64,000 bases of DNA from Bacillus pumilus (GTDB lineage: Bacteria; Bacillota; Bacilli; Bacillales; Bacillaceae). A program made the translations under genes and the position numbers. Position 1 is the stretch's first letter; every line of letters starts with the position of its first letter. The notes beneath the pieces were generated by a model. It saw only the letters and a list, made by a program, of their open reading frames with translations. It had not been told where the DNA came from and searched no databases. The stretch covers positions 1,345,001-1,409,000 of the forward strand of contig NZ_CP101833.1 of the NCBI RefSeq assembly GCF_024498355.1. The letters run 5' to 3'. Shown here piece by piece: positions 1-8,909 of this stretch.

Positions 1-482
1 TTAAAAAGCAGCTATTGGATGGACAAACCATCATCATCAGTCATCCAGTGCTTCTGCCTTTTTTCGAAGCAAGAGGTGAACAAGCTGTCTGGTTAGATGA
101 TGAACAGATGCGCGGGTGCGGGCCGCTTGCCGGCATATATACCGCTATGCAAAAGCAAGATGCAGACTGGTATTTGGTGACTGCATGTGATATGCCTTTC
201 ATACGAAAAGAGACAGCCGAGGCATTATCGTCCTATTGCAACGAGCATACAGATGCCGTTGTCCCGCTTGTGCAGGGCAGGTTACAACCTTTGTTTGCGC
301 TTTATCACCGCCGCTGTCTTCCGTTTATTCACGCGTGTTTAAAAGAGAAACAATTAGCGATTAAAGACTTGCTTCATAAGCTTAAGGTGCGCGTTGTTCC
401 AGAGGACGAACTAAACGTGACATCAAACGAATTTCACAATATCAATAAAAGAAGCGATTTACCTGAAAACGGTATGATATGA
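1..482 (+). CDS. mobA: Molybdenum cofactor guanylyltransferase MobA, 5' end cut off by the window
   Basis: MobA transfers GMP from GTP to molybdopterin to make the MGD form of the cofactor. About 160 codons are visible, open from the window edge in the frame beginning at base 3, so roughly the first 40 residues with the GTP-binding N-terminal loop are missing. GPLAGI and CDMPF, the latter with the Mg-binding Asp, are typical of the family. The TTG near base 15 is internal, not a start. The stop TGA overlaps an ATG of the following reading frame. It is the first visible gene of a Moco operon continuing with moeB, moeA, mobB, moaE and moaD. Identification is from recognised motifs and gene order. 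Confidence 0.9.
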   Translation, partial: KKQLLDGQTIIISHPVLLPFFEARGEQAVWLDDEQMRGCGPLAGIYTAMQKQDADWYLVTACDMPFIRKETAEALSSYCNEHTDAVVPLVQGRLQPLFALYHRRCLPFIHACLKEKQLAIKDLLHKLKVRVVPEDELNVTSNEFHNINKRSDLPENGMI

Positions 483-511
483 TACATAAAAACGGTGAGG
501 AGAGAACAGCA

Positions 512-1528
512 TTGAAGGAGCGATATTCAAGACAAATTTTGTTCCCTCCGGTAGGGGAAAAAGGCCAGCAGGCATTGGCTGAAAGTCATGTCCTGATCGT
601 TGGAGCTGGTGCACTTGGAACGGCATCTGCTGAAGGGCTTGTCCGGTCTGGAATCGGCACTTTGACAATGATAGATCGTGATTATGTAGAGTTCTCAAAT
701 TTACAGCGTCAGCAGCTCTATACAGAACATGATGCAAAGGCGCATGTGCCAAAAGCGATTGCGTCAAAAAAACGTCTCCAAGAGATCAATCATGAAGTGA
801 CCATACACGCCCTTATTGAAGATGCTGGGGCCGAGCTGTTAAGACCATTATTTCAGAGAGCGGATATCGTCATTGATGCGACAGATAATTTTGAGACAAG
901 AATGGTGATGAATGATTTATCACTAGAAACGAAGACGCCGTGGATATATGGCGCCTGTGTGAGCAGTCAAGGGATGTATATGACCATACTGCCGAATAAA
1001 ACGCCTTGTTTATCATGTGTTTTCACAGCGATGCCTGTTGGTGGTCTGACGTGTGATACAGCGGGGATTATTTCACCTGCTGTTCAAATGGTCTCTGCTT
1101 ATCAGCAAACAGAAGCACTAAAATATTTAACTGGGCATGAAGATCAAATCGAGCGGAAGTTTGTCACATTTGATCTATGGCAGTCCACATCGTTTAAAAT
1201 GGATTTATCTCGTACTAAGCAGCAGGACTGTCCATCTTGCGGCACGAAAAGAACCTACCCATATTTACACGATCAGCGTAAAAAAGCGACGGTCCTTTGC
1301 GGGCGGGACACAGTTCAAATCGTGTCAAAGGATTTAACGAATCTATCATTTGAGCATTTAAAAGAACGTCTGTCCTCTATTTGTGAGGTGGAAGTGAATG
1401 ATTTTTTAATCCATGTACGCTATGAAACATACCGTATTGTCTGTTTCAAAGGAGGACGTGCATTAATCCATGGGACAAATGATGAAAAAGTAGCAAATTC
1501 ATTACTAGCAAGACTGCTAGGCGTATAG
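512..1528 (+). CDS. moeB: MoeB/ThiF-family adenylyltransferase (MPT synthase activating enzyme)
   Basis: It adenylates the C-terminal Gly-Gly of MoaD so that sulfur can be loaded for molybdopterin synthesis. The Rossmann loop GAGALG lies near residue 31, the DATDNF motif near 122, and two Cys pairs (CLSC and CPSC) form the usual zinc site. The frame is open from ATG 479, overlapping the mobA stop. I prefer TTG 512 because GGTGAGGAGA at 494-503 is correctly spaced and the resulting 338-residue protein begins KERYSRQ, as in homologues. The partner moaD lies in the same operon. ThiF for thiamine is the close paralogue, but the moa/mob context favours MoeB. Confidence 0.92.
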   Translation: MKERYSRQILFPPVGEKGQQALAESHVLIVGAGALGTASAEGLVRSGIGTLTMIDRDYVEFSNLQRQQLYTEHDAKAHVPKAIASKKRLQEINHEVTIHALIEDAGAELLRPLFQRADIVIDATDNFETRMVMNDLSLETKTPWIYGACVSSQGMYMTILPNKTPCLSCVFTAMPVGGLTCDTAGIISPAVQMVSAYQQTEALKYLTGHEDQIERKFVTFDLWQSTSFKMDLSRTKQQDCPSCGTKRTYPYLHDQRKKATVLCGRDTVQIVSKDLTNLSFEHLKERLSSICEVEVNDFLIHVRYETYRIVCFKGGRALIHGTNDEKVANSLLARLLGV

Positions 1529-1540
1529 GAGTGAGACGTG

Positions 1541-2815
1541 ATGGAAAGACGACAGCCAATTCCAGTAGAAGAGGCCATGAAAAAAATCAACCAATATCAA
1601 AAGCATGGAGAAGTAGAATGGGTCCCTTTAAAGAATAGCCTTGGGAGGTTCATTGCAGAGGATATTGTGGCAGACCATGATGTTCCTGCCTTTGATCGAT
1701 CTCCGTATGATGGCTTTGCACTTCGGGCAGAAGATACAAAAGAAGCATCAAGCGAGCATCCGATTGAATTTGAGGTCATTGATCATATTGGGGCAGGAAT
1801 GGTCTCACCAAAAACCATTGGCCCATTTCAAGCCATTCGTATCATGACAGGTGCAAAGATTCCAGATGGAGCAAATGTCGTCATCATGATCGAACTCACA
1901 AAGACCTTCGAAAAAGACAGGAAACCTTTTATGTCGTTAAAAAGGCCGCTTCAAAAGGGACATAATATTTCTCGTCAAGGAGAAGAGACGCTCAAAGGGA
2001 AAGTGATGGTCAAAAAAGGAACAAAAGTGACCCCAGGCGTTACTGCCATCCTGGCGACGTTCGGATATGCAGTGGTGCCAGTTGTCAAAAAGCCGGTCAT
2101 CGGCATTATCTCAACAGGCACAGAGCTTCTACAGGTAAGTGATGCAATGATGGACGGCAAAATCAGAAACAGTAATCTCAGTATGGTCTTTGCGCAGATT
2201 TTTGAAGCCGGAGGAGAGCCGCTTGATTTAGGTGGTGTATCCGATGATTTCGATCAAAGCTATCATGCAGTAAAAGCAGCCTTGAGCAAGGTAGACATGC
2301 TCATCACAACAGGCGGTGTGTCAGTGGGTGATTTTGACTTTCTGCCTGCTATTTATGAAAAGCTAGGTGCAGAGGTTTTGTTTAATAAAGTGGCCATGAG
2401 ACCGGGCAGTGTGACGACCGTTGCTGCGTTGCCAAATGGTCAATTACTGTTTGGGCTGTCAGGAAATCCAGCTGCCTGTTTTGTTGGATTTGAATTATTT
2501 GTGAAACCGATCATCTATAGATGGTGCTTGAAAGAAAATCCATATCCTTCTTTTGCTTTGGCGGAGCTGACACATGATTTTCCAAAGGCCAATCCTTTTA
2601 CTCGATTTGTCAGAGCAGCACTTCAATTCACTGGCAGCCAGCTGAGTGTGACGCCAACTGGTCTTGATAAATCAAGTGCGGTGACTTCTATTGCTGATGC
2701 CAACTGTTTCATCGCTTTGCCTGGGGGAACAAGAGGTTTTCAAGCAGGTGATCAGGTCAATGTTCTGCTGTTTCAGCACGAAGGTGGTGGCTCTCCATGC
2801 TGGATGCCAAATTAA
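1541..2815 (+). CDS. moeA: Molybdopterin molybdenumtransferase MoeA
   Basis: MoeA inserts molybdate into adenylated molybdopterin. The 424-residue protein has the family layout: an N-terminal MoeA domain with DRSPYDGFALRA near residue 45, a central MPT-binding MogA-like domain with STGTELL and TTGGVSVGDFD, and a C-terminal domain. A GTG at 1538 directly precedes ATG 1541. The ATG is preferred because AGGAG at 1527-1531 is about nine bases upstream. The 3' end overlaps the start of mobB by 19 bases, which suggests translational coupling. The length matches the family. Confidence 0.93.
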   Translation: MERRQPIPVEEAMKKINQYQKHGEVEWVPLKNSLGRFIAEDIVADHDVPAFDRSPYDGFALRAEDTKEASSEHPIEFEVIDHIGAGMVSPKTIGPFQAIRIMTGAKIPDGANVVIMIELTKTFEKDRKPFMSLKRPLQKGHNISRQGEETLKGKVMVKKGTKVTPGVTAILATFGYAVVPVVKKPVIGIISTGTELLQVSDAMMDGKIRNSNLSMVFAQIFEAGGEPLDLGGVSDDFDQSYHAVKAALSKVDMLITTGGVSVGDFDFLPAIYEKLGAEVLFNKVAMRPGSVTTVAALPNGQLLFGLSGNPAACFVGFELFVKPIIYRWCLKENPYPSFALAELTHDFPKANPFTRFVRAALQFTGSQLSVTPTGLDKSSAVTSIADANCFIALPGGTRGFQAGDQVNVLLFQHEGGGSPCWMPN

Positions 2816-3321
2816 GCATATTACAGGTGGTTGGCTATCAAAATAGCGGCAAGACCACACTGATCGAAAAGTTATGTCAGCTGGCTGAACATGAGGGGCT
2901 TAAGCTAGGCTGCTTTAAACATCATGGACATGGAGGGAAACCAGATCGTCTTTTTAAAGAAAAAGATACCGATCGATATGTTCAAGCGGGTGCATTTGCC
3001 GCAGGTGTCGAAGGAGAAGGTGAATGTCACTTTTCAATGCAGCACATGACGTTAGAACAATTGCTCATTATGTGTGAACATCTCCCGTTAGACGCCGTCC
3101 TGATAGAGGGATACAAACAGGCGCCTTATCGCAAAATCGTTTGCGTAAAGAATGAACAGGAGCTTATCGATCTTTCAACACTCTCCAATATACAAGCAGC
3201 CATTTATTTTTCTCAAGCGTTTCAGCTAACCGAAAATTACTCGTTTCCTGTGTTTTCAGCCTTTGAAAAGCGCGGGGTGACATGTGCTTTTAACTTATTG
3301 AAGGGGGGCAGCCTTGGTTGA
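2797..3321 (+). CDS. mobB: Molybdopterin-guanine dinucleotide biosynthesis adapter MobB
   Basis: MobB is a P-loop GTP-binding protein that assists MobA in MGD formation. The Walker A motif GYQNSGKTTL lies at about residues 12-21, followed by the family signature CFKHHGHGG. The start ATG is inside the end of moeA and is preceded by AAGGTGGTGG at 2781-2790. The stop shares the TTGA of the moaE start. At 174 residues it has the normal length. Confidence 0.92.
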   Translation: MLDAKLSILQVVGYQNSGKTTLIEKLCQLAEHEGLKLGCFKHHGHGGKPDRLFKEKDTDRYVQAGAFAAGVEGEGECHFSMQHMTLEQLLIMCEHLPLDAVLIEGYKQAPYRKIVCVKNEQELIDLSTLSNIQAAIYFSQAFQLTENYSFPVFSAFEKRGVTCAFNLLKGGSLG

Positions 3322-3809
3322 ATGAACTTTTTAAAATAACAAAAGGGCCAATTGATGTGAATGAATTGATTCAGCATGTGACAAGACGAAAGGCAGGAGC
3401 TATTACGACGTTTATCGGGACGGTCAGAGAGTGGACAAATGGCAAAAAAACATTGCGTTTAACCTATGAAGCATACATACCAATGGCCGAAAGCATGCTA
3501 AGTCAAATTGGACAAGAAATCAAGAAGCAATGGCCTGATACTGAAGTCGCCATTATGCATCGTATTGGGACACTTGAGATATCTGACATTGCTGTCGCGA
3601 TAGCCGTTTCGTCTCCTCATAGGAAGGCCGCATACGAAGCCAATGAATATGCTATTGAACGAATCAAGGAAATCGTTCCAATTTGGAAAAAAGAATACTG
3701 GGAAGACGGAGAGGCCTGGATAGGTGATCAGCTTGAAACGGTTTCTTATCCAGAAGGAAAACCTAGCGATCTTCAACTGAACGAAAAAGAAGGTGATCGG
3801 CATGATTAA
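3318..3809 (+). CDS. moaE: Molybdopterin synthase large subunit MoaE
   Basis: MoaE is the catalytic subunit of MPT synthase. It converts cyclic pyranopterin monophosphate to molybdopterin using thiocarboxylated MoaD. It has the family motifs [11 protein letters not shown], the conserved SSPHRKAA segment, and IVPIWKKE carrying the active-site Lys. The TTG start at 3318 overlaps the mobB stop by four bases and has AGGGGGG at 3302-3308 as ribosome site; no in-frame ATG competes. The protein has 163 residues. It overlaps moaD by eight bases, consistent with coupled synthesis of the two subunits. Confidence 0.94.
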   Translation: MNELFKITKGPIDVNELIQHVTRRKAGAITTFIGTVREWTNGKKTLRLTYEAYIPMAESMLSQIGQEIKKQWPDTEVAIMHRIGTLEISDIAVAIAVSSPHRKAAYEANEYAIERIKEIVPIWKKEYWEDGEAWIGDQLETVSYPEGKPSDLQLNEKEGDRHD

Positions 3810-4035
3810 CGTATTATTGTTCGCCGGCCTTGCTGAGAAGGCCGGTAAACAACAAATCATCATTCAAAAAGATCAAACAACGGTTGATGAGATTAAATTA
3901 GAATTACAGGAGGTATATGGTGTTGATGCTGCACAAAACGTGATGGTTGCAGTCAACGAAATATATACGAGGGAAAATGCTGAAGTGCGTAGCGGGGACA
4001 CTGTTGCACTCATTCCTCCTGTAAGTGGTGGATAA
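3802..4035 (+). CDS. moaD: Molybdopterin synthase sulfur carrier MoaD
   Basis: This ubiquitin-like sulfur carrier is thiocarboxylated at its terminal Gly-Gly by MoeB and donates sulfur to MoaE. The protein ends PPVSGG, as required. The frame is open from GTG 3793, but ATG 3802 gives a 77-residue protein starting [12 protein letters not shown], the usual family N terminus, with AGGTG at 3791-3795 in front. It is the last gene of the Moco operon. I see no clear hairpin terminator after it. The next gene converges from the reverse strand. Confidence 0.93.
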   Translation: MINVLLFAGLAEKAGKQQIIIQKDQTTVDEIKLELQEVYGVDAAQNVMVAVNEIYTRENAEVRSGDTVALIPPVSGG

Positions 4036-4081
4036 TAGTTATTAGAGGATTTGGTTATGGCCAGCGGCTGTAACCAATTTT

Positions 4082-4459
4082 TTATGTGTGAAAAGCTTGT
4101 AGAGGTACTTGGGTATGATCTTCGTAAATAAAACATCCCCTTCGTGCTTTAGAAATGTGAGGGTCGAGCTGCTGGATGAGATCATACAATTCGCTGATTC
4201 GTCTCACATTAAAATCTGTTTGGGCTTGAAGCTGTTCTTTTAATTCTTTTGTGCTCACAATGCTTCCCTTTTTCTCTTTAATAATATCTACACATCTTGC
4301 AGCGTAGTATATTTTGTCATTAGAGGGTCTGCTTTCTTTCATATCAAGTAATTTGAGCTCATGATAAATCTGTTCCCTTTCCTTTCGAAAGTATTGCCAT
4401 GCTTCTTGTTCCTTTTCATAAAGTAAAATCAATTGCATTTTCAATTTTTCTCTTAACAT
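4082..4459 (-). CDS. Short Rok-like DNA-binding protein (sRok/Rok family)
   Basis: The 125-residue protein resembles the B. subtilis nucleoid-associated repressor Rok. Its N-terminal part (about 1-45) is a charged helix with KEREQIYHELKLLD, close to the Rok oligomerisation helix. The C-terminal part (about 65-120) matches the Rok winged helix, ending ISKARRGCFIYED. The long variable linker of Rok is mostly missing, as in the short paralogue sRok. ATG 4459 has GGAG eight bases upstream on the reverse strand. In B. subtilis, rok lies close to mobA, so this may be a relocated or second member of the family. The assignment rests on remembered sequence similarity, not a search. Confidence 0.65.
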   Translation of the reverse strand: MLREKLKMQLILLYEKEQEAWQYFRKEREQIYHELKLLDMKESRPSNDKIYYAARCVDIIKEKKGSIVSTKELKEQLQAQTDFNVRRISELYDLIQQLDPHISKARRGCFIYEDHTQVPLQAFHT

Positions 4460-4505
4460 TCACTTGACTCCATTTCCACTATCATTTAACCTACCTCTAT
4501 TTTAC

Positions 4506-4533
4506 ATTATATGAAAAAATAACGTTTGATCAA
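4506..4533 (-). promoter_or_regulatory. Sigma-A-type promoter for the Rok-like gene
   Basis: On the reverse strand TTGATC (4528-4533) and a perfect TATAAT (4506-4511) are separated by 16 bases, about 45 bases upstream of the ATG at 4459. The surrounding sequence is very AT-rich. Confidence 0.55.
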
Positions 4534-4976
4534 GTAAAATCCCTTTATTTTTATTTTTTTAATATGAAAGTATTGATACTAAAGTCTCTGTTGTTCTGTA
4601 AAAGAAACCAATCATAGTCCTATAAAGCCGAGATTTGTCGAAATTACTAGGATTATTTTAACAAAAAATTGGTGTGTCTACCTGTGACCATCCGAATCCA
4701 AAGGAAAAGGATATTTATTCCGATAGGCATGTTGTTTATTTGATAAAATGTTTTTAGGTAAGTAAAATCAGCGTTTTTTGATATGAATATCGTCTGGTCA
4801 TGGTGTCATTTGGAGGATGTCGTTCGTGAAAATAGAATAATAGAAATAGTCCTTCCTCTATGAAAATAAGAAAATCAAATGTTCTATTACTTATTGGCAA
4901 TCTTTTGATAAAATAGAAAGAACAAGAGCGTGAATGTGCATTTCATACTTGCCTGACATAGAGAGGATGACATTTG
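4534..4976. other. AT-rich intergenic region upstream of yknW
   Basis: About 440 bases without a credible gene. B. subtilis yknUV lie between moaD and yknW, but they are absent here. The yknW promoter should be in this stretch. The homologous operon is SigW-controlled in B. subtilis, but I could not find a convincing TGAAAC/CGTA pair. Two TTGATAAAAT runs occur near 4738 and 4903; I draw no conclusion from them. Confidence 0.4.
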
Positions 4977-5603
4977 ATGAAAGAAAAAAGGCAAAAGCCC
5001 ACGATCATAGGAGTGAGCACAAGACCAACAGAGCACCTGAAAAGAGTGTGGGAAAATCCGGTCGTTTGGCGGCCTTTATGCTGTGTGCTTGTTTTAACAG
5101 TCATTATCACTTATTTGTCTGAGCTGGTGAATGCAGGAATGTGGGCAGATTTAAGTTTGCCGATACCCGTTGTTTATGTGGTCACACTCATTGGTCTAAT
5201 ACTTGGGATTGTCATCAATGCTGCCATATATAGGTTCATCGTATTTTTAGCAAAAGGTGATGCTTCGTTTCAGCAGCTGTTTTCAGCGGTACTGTTTATT
5301 ACACCAATTACGATCATTGGAACGATTATTTCTCATTTGGCGGTCATCCTTTTCCATGTTCCAAAAGATATCACTGTTACATCATTAAACGCACTGATTC
5401 AAGTCTCTGGTCCATGGCATGCTGTGTTAGCCAATTTCGATCTATTTGTGATCTGGAATCTTGTTTTAACAGGCTTTTTATTGATCCAAGTCGGCCGTAT
5501 ATCGCCGAGAATTTCTTGGATGATGATAGGAGTCTTTTATGTACTATCTTTCATTTTTCAATATGTAGGAACCACAATCAACATGTCAGTAAGCTGGGGG
5601 TAG
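4977..5603 (+). CDS. yknW: YknW, Yip1-family membrane protein of the toxin-resistance exporter
   Basis: In B. subtilis YknW is needed for assembly of the YknXYZ transporter that protects against the SdpC killing peptide. The 208-residue protein has about five hydrophobic segments after a basic N-terminal region of some 30 residues, consistent with the Yip1 domain. ATG 4977 is preferred over the adjacent TTG 4974 because GAGAGGATG (4961-4969) is well spaced. It is followed within ten bases by yknX. Function is transferred from the homologue and gene order. Confidence 0.88.
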   Translation: MKEKRQKPTIIGVSTRPTEHLKRVWENPVVWRPLCCVLVLTVIITYLSELVNAGMWADLSLPIPVVYVVTLIGLILGIVINAAIYRFIVFLAKGDASFQQLFSAVLFITPITIIGTIISHLAVILFHVPKDITVTSLNALIQVSGPWHAVLANFDLFVIWNLVLTGFLLIQVGRISPRISWMMIGVFYVLSFIFQYVGTTINMSVSWG

Positions 5604-5612
5604 AATGTCTTT

Positions 5613-6722
5613 ATGAGAAAGAAAATCATCATCGGATCAATTTTTATCATTGTGATTGGTCTATTTATTGGATTTAACATTGCGAAAAATCAATCAAAGC
5701 CTGCTTCTACAGCAGCATTTAAAACAGTCAAACTCACGCCAAAAGAAATAACATCTACTGTGATGACACCTGGAACACTTTCATTCTCTGAAGAGCAATT
5801 CATTTATGTAGAAGAGGAAAAGGGAAAACTAAATGAAATTGCTGTTAAAGAAGGTGAAAAGGTAAAGGCTGGAACGCCGCTCCTTACATATGAAAATAAG
5901 GAACTGGAGCTTGAAGAGCAGCAGCAAGCACTAGCGGCTGAATCAAGTACACTAAAACGCGAACAACTGCAAAATAGGCTCAGTGAATTAGATAAAAAAC
6001 AAGCAGGTGAGTCTGGCTCCAATTCCAAAAACGAGCGAGATCAGCTTGAATTAGAACTGAAAGCAGCTGAATTAGAGCAAAAACAAGCTGAGCTTAACCA
6101 AGAAAAAGTAAAAGCACAGTTAGAAGATTTAACGATACATAGTAAAATTGAAGGAACAGTCATAACCATTGAGCAAGAGGCTGGAGCAGGGAAGCTAGAA
6201 GAGAGACAGCCGATCATCCATATTGGCAATGAGAAAAAAATGATCGTGCGAGGTTTGATCTCTGAGTATGATGCCATAAAAATTAAAAAGAAACAAAAAG
6301 TAAAGGTAACATCTGATGTCATTCGCGGAAAAAGCTGGCAAGGAGTCGTGAAAAAAGTAGGGGCTGTTCCTGCACGGGCAGCATCCGATACAACTGATGG
6401 CAATCAAACTGTTCAATATCCAGTTGAAATAGAAATAAAGGGAAAAAAACCTGAGGCAAAACCAGGTTTTAAAATGATCATGGAAATTGAAACAGACAAG
6501 CGCCAAGCGCAAACGATTCCTGAAACAGCAGTAAAAAAAGAAAATGATGGACAACAATACGTTTATGTTGTTGAGAAGAATGTACTGAAAAAAGTAAAAG
6601 TAGGCCTGGGGGAAACGTCAGGTCATGTTCTTGAAGTAACAAAAGGTTTAACAACAGCCGATCAAATCATTGCAAATCCATCTGATGACATGTATGACGG
6701 AATGGAAGTGAATGCTGAATGA
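5613..6722 (+). CDS. yknX: YknX, membrane fusion (periplasmic adapter-like) subunit of YknXYZ exporter
   Basis: This is an HlyD/RND-type adapter working with ABC subunits YknY and YknZ. An N-terminal membrane anchor (about residues 3-21) is followed by a barrel-sandwich half (EGEKVKAGTPLL), a long Glu/Lys/Gln-rich coiled coil at about 85-175, and the second half with a beta-barrel domain. Its 369 residues fit the family. The last four bases (ATGA) overlap the yknY start. No signal-peptidase site was seen, so it probably stays anchored facing outward. Confidence 0.9.
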   Translation: MRKKIIIGSIFIIVIGLFIGFNIAKNQSKPASTAAFKTVKLTPKEITSTVMTPGTLSFSEEQFIYVEEEKGKLNEIAVKEGEKVKAGTPLLTYENKELELEEQQQALAAESSTLKREQLQNRLSELDKKQAGESGSNSKNERDQLELELKAAELEQKQAELNQEKVKAQLEDLTIHSKIEGTVITIEQEAGAGKLEERQPIIHIGNEKKMIVRGLISEYDAIKIKKKQKVKVTSDVIRGKSWQGVVKKVGAVPARAASDTTDGNQTVQYPVEIEIKGKKPEAKPGFKMIMEIETDKRQAQTIPETAVKKENDGQQYVYVVEKNVLKKVKVGLGETSGHVLEVTKGLTTADQIIANPSDDMYDGMEVNAE

Positions 6723-7420
6723 TTCAGCTTTCAAACGTGACAAAAAGCTATGAGGTCGCACAAGAAACATTTGATGTATTAAGTGAGATTGACCTTGTCA
6801 TTGAAAAGGGCGAGTATATGTCGATTATGGGGCCGTCCGGCTCTGGGAAGTCGACGTTAATGAATATCATTGGCTGTTTAGACCGCCCAACCTCAGGGCA
6901 ATATCATTTTCAAGGAACAGAGCTGTCAGCAGCAAAGGATCAAGAGCTCGCAGTGATTCGAAATCAATCCATTGGGTTTGTTTTTCAGCTATTTCATTTG
7001 CTGCCTAGATTAAATGCGAGGAAAAATGTTGAACTCCCGATGATTTACGCTGGTATCGGTCAAAAGGAAAGAAAAGAACGTGCGGAAATTGCACTTCAAA
7101 AGGTTGGTTTGGCAGATCGAATGAAACATATGCCAAGTGAGTTGTCAGGAGGTCAAAAGCAAAGGGTGGCGATTGCACGTGCGATTGTCAATGAGCCTCA
7201 GCTTATCTTAGCGGATGAACCGACAGGCGCTCTTGACTCAAAAACAAGCTTCTCAATTATGGAACAGTTTACACAGCTGAATGAGGAAGGGACAACGATT
7301 GTGCTTGTGACTCATGAAGAAGAAATAGCTGCATATACAAACCGGACGGTCGTTGTGAGAGATGGCCGCCTTGTTGAAGATAGTTGGAAGCAAGGGGACG
7401 CTATGAATGAAACTCTTTGA
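6719..7420 (+). CDS. yknY: YknY, ATP-binding subunit of the exporter
   Basis: A MacB/LolD-type ATPase of 233 residues. Walker A GPSGSGKST is at 38-46, the signature LSGGQ at 143-147, and Walker B LILADE at 163-168, followed by the switch His in LVTHEE. All catalytic elements are intact. It overlaps yknX by four bases and yknZ by 14 bases, so the three subunits are likely translated together. Confidence 0.93.
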   Translation: MIQLSNVTKSYEVAQETFDVLSEIDLVIEKGEYMSIMGPSGSGKSTLMNIIGCLDRPTSGQYHFQGTELSAAKDQELAVIRNQSIGFVFQLFHLLPRLNARKNVELPMIYAGIGQKERKERAEIALQKVGLADRMKHMPSELSGGQKQRVAIARAIVNEPQLILADEPTGALDSKTSFSIMEQFTQLNEEGTTIVLVTHEEEIAAYTNRTVVVRDGRLVEDSWKQGDAMNETL

Positions 7421-8600
7421 AAATATCAAAATAGCGCTGAATTCTGTTTTAGCTCATAAATTACGTTCTATTTTAACGATGCTTGGGATTATTATTGGTG
7501 TTGGGTCGGTGATTGCAGTCGTTGCCATCGGTCAAGGCGGTGAGCAAATGTTGAAAGAATCGATTTCAGGGCCAAACAATACCATAGATATGACGTATAC
7601 GCCTTCTGATGAAGAGTTAAATGCGAATCCAAATGCCTTATTTGAAGCCGTATTTACTGAAGAAGACATACAAAGCATTAAGACAATCGATGGGGTGAAA
7701 CAGGTCGCCTCCTCGACTGCACAAGGAATGCAATTGAGATTTCAAGATACGACAGTTGATGCTACAGTTAATGGTATGAATGAAGGTTATATGAATGTGC
7801 ATTCACTTCAAATAGCAGAAGGACAGGATTTAAAAGATATTGACTTTAGAAGCGGCAGAAGAGCAGCTATCATCTCAGAAGGTGTAAAAAAAGAACTGTT
7901 TCATGGACAAAAGGCATTAGGCGAGATGATTTGGATGAACGGACAGCCTGTTGAAGTCATCGGTGTTTTAGCAAAACAGGAAGGAATGTTTTCATTTGAT
8001 ATGAATGAAATATATGTCCCATTTGCGATGCTCACCTCAACATTTGGTTTAAATGAATATGATAAGTTGTCTATTCAAGTAGCGCATGCTGACCAAATGA
8101 AGGAAGTAGGGAAAAACGCCGCTGCTTTATTAAATGAAAATCACCATACAGAAGACGCTTACGAAATGATCAATATGGAAGAAATAGCTGCAGGCATCGG
8201 CCAAATTACGTCTGTTATGACAACGATCATTGGCTCAATTGCCGGTATCTCCTTACTTGTCGGCGGCATCGGTGTCATGAATATTATGCTCGTTTCTGTG
8301 ACAGAGAGGACAAGGGAAATCGGTATTCGAAAGGCGCTTGGGGCAACCAGGGCTCAAATACTCGTTCAGTTTTTAATCGAGTCTGTTGTTTTAACACTCA
8401 TCGGCGGGTTGATGGGGATCGCACTTGGCTTAGGCGGTGCCTCGCTAGTGTCACTATTTGCCGGCTGGCCGTCTCTTGTGTCGTGGCAAGTGGTGTGTGG
8501 AGGTGTACTGTTTAGTATGCTCATTGGGATTATTTTTGGGTTAATCCCTGCGAATAAAGCAGCAAGACTTGATCCTATTGAATCGCTCAGGTATGAATAA
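7407..8600 (+). CDS. yknZ: YknZ, MacB-like permease of the exporter
   Basis: The 397-residue protein has a MacB/FtsX layout: one membrane helix near residues 19-40, a large extracytoplasmic domain (about 45-260), and three C-terminal helices, the first followed by the conserved TERTREIGIRKALGAT loop. It forms the membrane part of the YknXYZ system. CAAGGGGACG lies just upstream of ATG 7407. It is the last gene of the operon and is followed by a strong terminator. Confidence 0.93.
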   Translation: MKLFENIKIALNSVLAHKLRSILTMLGIIIGVGSVIAVVAIGQGGEQMLKESISGPNNTIDMTYTPSDEELNANPNALFEAVFTEEDIQSIKTIDGVKQVASSTAQGMQLRFQDTTVDATVNGMNEGYMNVHSLQIAEGQDLKDIDFRSGRRAAIISEGVKKELFHGQKALGEMIWMNGQPVEVIGVLAKQEGMFSFDMNEIYVPFAMLTSTFGLNEYDKLSIQVAHADQMKEVGKNAAALLNENHHTEDAYEMINMEEIAAGIGQITSVMTTIIGSIAGISLLVGGIGVMNIMLVSVTERTREIGIRKALGATRAQILVQFLIESVVLTLIGGLMGIALGLGGASLVSLFAGWPSLVSWQVVCGGVLFSMLIGIIFGLIPANKAARLDPIESLRYE

Positions 8601-8645
8601 TACTGAGAAGAAAAAGAGCAGCAAATAGTGTGACTTCACCATCAG

Positions 8646-8679
8646 AAGCTTTTATGCAAATCGCATAAAAGCTTTTTTT
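8646..8679 (+). terminator. Intrinsic terminator after yknWXYZ
   Basis: A perfect 12-bp inverted repeat (8646-8657 with 8663-8674), a five-base loop, then a T run. Confidence 0.9.
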
Positions 8680-8835
8680 AGTTCCATTGAATGAAATGAA
8701 AAATGATAGAAATGCTAATACCATGACTTTCATCTTAATGTCACATATTTTTCAGTTTACAAATGGTACATATAAAGGTAAGATGACCATGGTGAAAGAT
8801 TTTGATAGTTATTGAATGTATTTGATTGTTTTGTA

Positions 8836-8864
8836 TTGATAATGTTGAAAAAAGCGATTACAAT
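8836..8864 (+). promoter_or_regulatory. Sigma-A promoter of the fruRKA operon
   Basis: TTGATA (8836-8841), a 17-base spacer and TACAAT (8859-8864), 45 bases before the fruR ATG. The promoter spacing is ideal. FruR presumably binds nearby, but no operator could be defined. Confidence 0.65.
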
Positions 8865-8909
8865 AAAGGTGCGCGCAAAATGAATACGTTTTCAAAAGGG
8901 GGTGTTTTC

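Noticed and set aside
4934..5122. 62-codon frame overlapping the yknW start
   Set aside because: Different frame of yknW with no ribosome site; yknW itself is well supported.
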